Origin: Symbiodinium natans
Taxonomy: Eukaryota > Sar > Dinophyceae > Suessiales > Symbiodiniaceae
Reading direction: 5' to 3'
Length of the DNA: 64,000 nucleotides
NCBI GenBank assembly: GCA_905221605.1
Contig: CAJNDS010000724.1
Location: forward strand, 724,001 to 788,000
In this document: positions 62,050 through 64,000 of the stretch, piece after piece
Position numbering within the stretch: the stretch's first letter is position 1
Layout of the letters: each line of letters starts with the position of its first letter
Notes under the pieces: model-generated
Told to the model about the DNA's origin: nothing
What the model saw: the letters and a program-made list of their open reading frames with translations, nothing else
The model's database searches: none
Translations under genes and position numbers: made by a program

Positions 62050-63110
62050 GACTTTGCACAGGCGCCGCGCAGGCCTCGTTACCCAGGGCGTGGTGGCCGA
62101 TGAGACTTCCCACATACGGGCGACGAGGAGTTGTAGGGTTAATGGGCGTGGGTTTGGGGTTTAGGGTTTTTGGGGCATCAGGGTAGCCACAGCCCTCTTC
62201 TTCCGGAGATTGCTACATGGTCATAACTTCGTGTGTTTCCAGAAGTAGTTCGTAACTGAAAAGCTCTCTGTAGGCCGAGCTTGAGCGTAGTCGGGCGTTG
62301 ATACGCCGACTCGCACCAAAGACGCCTGGGAGCGTACGCCGAAAAGCGCAGCTACTGCTGCAACCGCGTGGTGGCTATGAATCCCTACCCCCTAAGCCTA
62401 TATCGACCCTATCATAAAAGCCCGAAGCCCCAAACCCTTTTCGTGCTGGGGGAGCCCTCAAGTTCAGGGTTTAGGCACAATGGGTTTAGGGCTTAGGTTT
62501 AGGGTTTAGGGTTTAGGGATTAGGGTTTAGGGTTTAGGGTTTAGGGTTTAGGGCACTCTCATCCGAAACATCAAGCTGCAGACACCTCCGCCAAATCCGA
62601 CAGGCAGAACTAGCACTCTGACCCTTATCCTCGAAATGCGTTTCGCCGTCCCTCCAAAGCCCACCCGCTCTTCCCCCCCCCCCCCTTTTAGGGTTTAGGG
62701 TTCAGGGTTTAGGGTTTAGGGTTTAGGGTTTAGGGTTCAGGGTTTAGGGTTTAGGGTCGTCGTAAACAAACACATGGAGTCGGGTTAAGATGCAAAAACC
62801 CAGCCGCCACCCAAATAAATTCGCAGAGGGAGAGCAAACCCTGAAGCCCAGCCCCTGAAAGCTGAAAGTCCAAACCCTAAACCTTAAGCCCTAAATCCTC
62901 AACCCTAAATCCAAACCCTAAAAGCAAAGAAACTAAGCCCTCATGCCGAACTAACACCCTTAAACAGGGAACCCTAGACCCTAAACCCAAGGGGGGCATC
63001 TAATACTCCATCGCCTGGAAATCTAAGCTTCAGTCCAAACACCACGCCAGGCTGGCAGAGGGGGGGGACACGGGGAGGACCCGAAAGGCCAAAAATTTGC
63101 GGGACTTTAG
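62050..63110. other. Gene-free stretch with arrays
   Basis: TTTAGGG arrays at 62490-62553 and 62690-62758, the second directly after a poly-C run. An exon-like ORF was not found. Confidence 0.4.
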
Positions 63111-63116
63111 CCCCCT

Positions 63117-63260
63117 CACTTGGAGGTTCGTGGGTAGACGTTTGTAACCCTAAACCCTAAACCCTAAACCCTAAACCCTAAACCAGTGCCTCCATTAGGG
63201 TTATCAAGGGCTGTGACTTCAACCCTACTTCTAGTCCAACTTATAACTACCCGTGAAGCC
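63117..63260. mobile_element. Inverted-repeat element, family B, interrupted by a CCCTAAA tract
   Basis: Left arm CACTTGGAGGTTCGTGGGTA, right arm TATAACTACCCGTGAAGCC. A CCCTAAA tract (63147-63184) sits just inside the left arm. Confidence 0.6.
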
Positions 63261-63296
63261 CCATGCAAAGCCCATCAGTATCCCAAGCACCACGGA

Positions 63297-63412
63297 CTTT
63301 GTGGTACTTTACTGTAACTTTAGATCCTTACCTTTTTTGGGTTTATTGGGTTTCTTACTAAGGCAGCTACAAGTTTAATTTATAGCTACCCTCCTGAGTG
63401 CAGCCAAGACGG
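63297..63412. mobile_element. Dispersed repeat family F (uninterrupted copy)
   Basis: ACTTTGTGGTACTTTACTGT, then TTAGATCCTTACCTTTTTTG and AGCTACCCTCCTGAGTGCAG. Confidence 0.7.
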
Positions 63413-63419
63413 ATATCAG

Positions 63420-64000
63420 GGGACCATAGGAAGTGGGAGCACGTTGGCGCATGTAGGGTTCAAATGTTTTGGGGCTTGTCGATGTTTCGTGGCCCTAAAC
63501 CCTACGCCCTAAACTATGGGGTTTAAGGCCGGATGTCGGGCTTACAGGGTTTCAGATTTAGGGACCTGCAGGGAGCGGGTAGTGCAGGAGGGCTTCAAAA
63601 TTAGGGTCTAGGGTTCTAGGGTTTAGGCCCCAAACCCTAAACCCCACTCGAACACCATGTCACTCGAATGACCCTATAACAGCTAAACCCTAAACCCTAA
63701 ACCCCCCACACCCCACACATCCCCCAAAAAGTTCAGGGTTTACGGTCATAACTCCTACATCCCCAAATCCTAAGCCTCAAAATCGAACTAAAGCCCAAAA
63801 ACCTCAAGCCTTAAACCCTAAACCCTAAACCCTAACACCAAGGTGCAGGTTTTTTGGGGTGGAGGGCTTTGGGGTCGCTCCCACTGGCACGCACCCTGCT
63901 TCCCTCCTGTTGTTGAGGGTTTTAGGGTTAAGGTCTCAGGCTTTGCGGTAGGGCGTAGGGTTTAGGGTTTAGTGTCGAGGGTCTAGGGGAAAAGGGGAAC
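63420..64000. other. Gene-free end of window
   Basis: CCCTAAA and TTTAGGG units near 63600-63720, 63810-63835 and 63955-63975. No coding signal seen. Confidence 0.4.

Noticed and set aside
1..64000. Spliced-leader relics, tRNA, rRNA or snRNA genes
   Set aside because: I looked for the dinoflagellate leader and for tRNA-like cloverleaf motifs by reading and found none; a covariance-model search would be decisive.

Overview
The window reads as nuclear DNA of a dinoflagellate, probably Symbiodiniaceae or a relative; I cannot name the species. Three things seen in the sequence point there. Short plant-type telomere units (TTTAGGG and its complement CCCTAAA) are scattered everywhere in both orientations. 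Genes are cut into very small exons by introns that start with GT, GC or GA and end in AG followed by G. Apart from one 1.1 kb open frame, no long uninterrupted gene exists. The window is roughly 90% or more non-coding repeats.

Layout. 0.35-1.28 kb: the last three exons of a plus-strand gene ending in an acidic tail. 1.6-3.9 kb: a ~509 bp tandem repeat. 4-12.8 kb: telomere-type arrays, inverted-repeat elements and a large palindromic 32 bp array (8.7-9.3 kb). 12.8-19.8 kb: small coding-like exons, at least three of which (14439-15372) join in frame. 19.9-24.4 kb: two AT-tract-flanked elements with inverted ends, holding a 100 bp assembly gap, an AACCCTATAGGGTT-rich domain, an AT-rich domain and a palindromic AAATCTGCG array. 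25-33.4 kb: scattered coding-like exons plus an intronless four-TM membrane-protein ORF with a probable one-base frameshift (30.6-31.8 kb). 33.66-60.3 kb: one plus-strand pentatricopeptide-repeat (PPR) gene in at least 33 exons of 21-103 nt. 60.3-64 kb: a possible last exon and more repeats.

The PPR gene is the main biological content. I recovered it by joining short stretches by eye; adjacent exons join in phase at most junctions and restore PPR repeats across the splice points. About 1.7 kb of coding sequence lies in 26.6 kb. PPR proteins bind RNA, usually in mitochondria or plastids. The N-terminus is not identified, so targeting is unknown.

The introns carry several families of short inverted-repeat elements (one present as five copies of exactly 120 bp). 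Many of these contain inserted TTTAGGG tracts, and one repeat family gives a filled/empty-site comparison at ~45.4 kb. In about half of the PPR introns TTTAGGG lies near the donor and CCCTAAA near the acceptor, so the pre-mRNA could fold the intron ends together. That arrangement is the most likely undescribed system here. No tRNA, rRNA, CRISPR or spliced-leader sequence was recognised.
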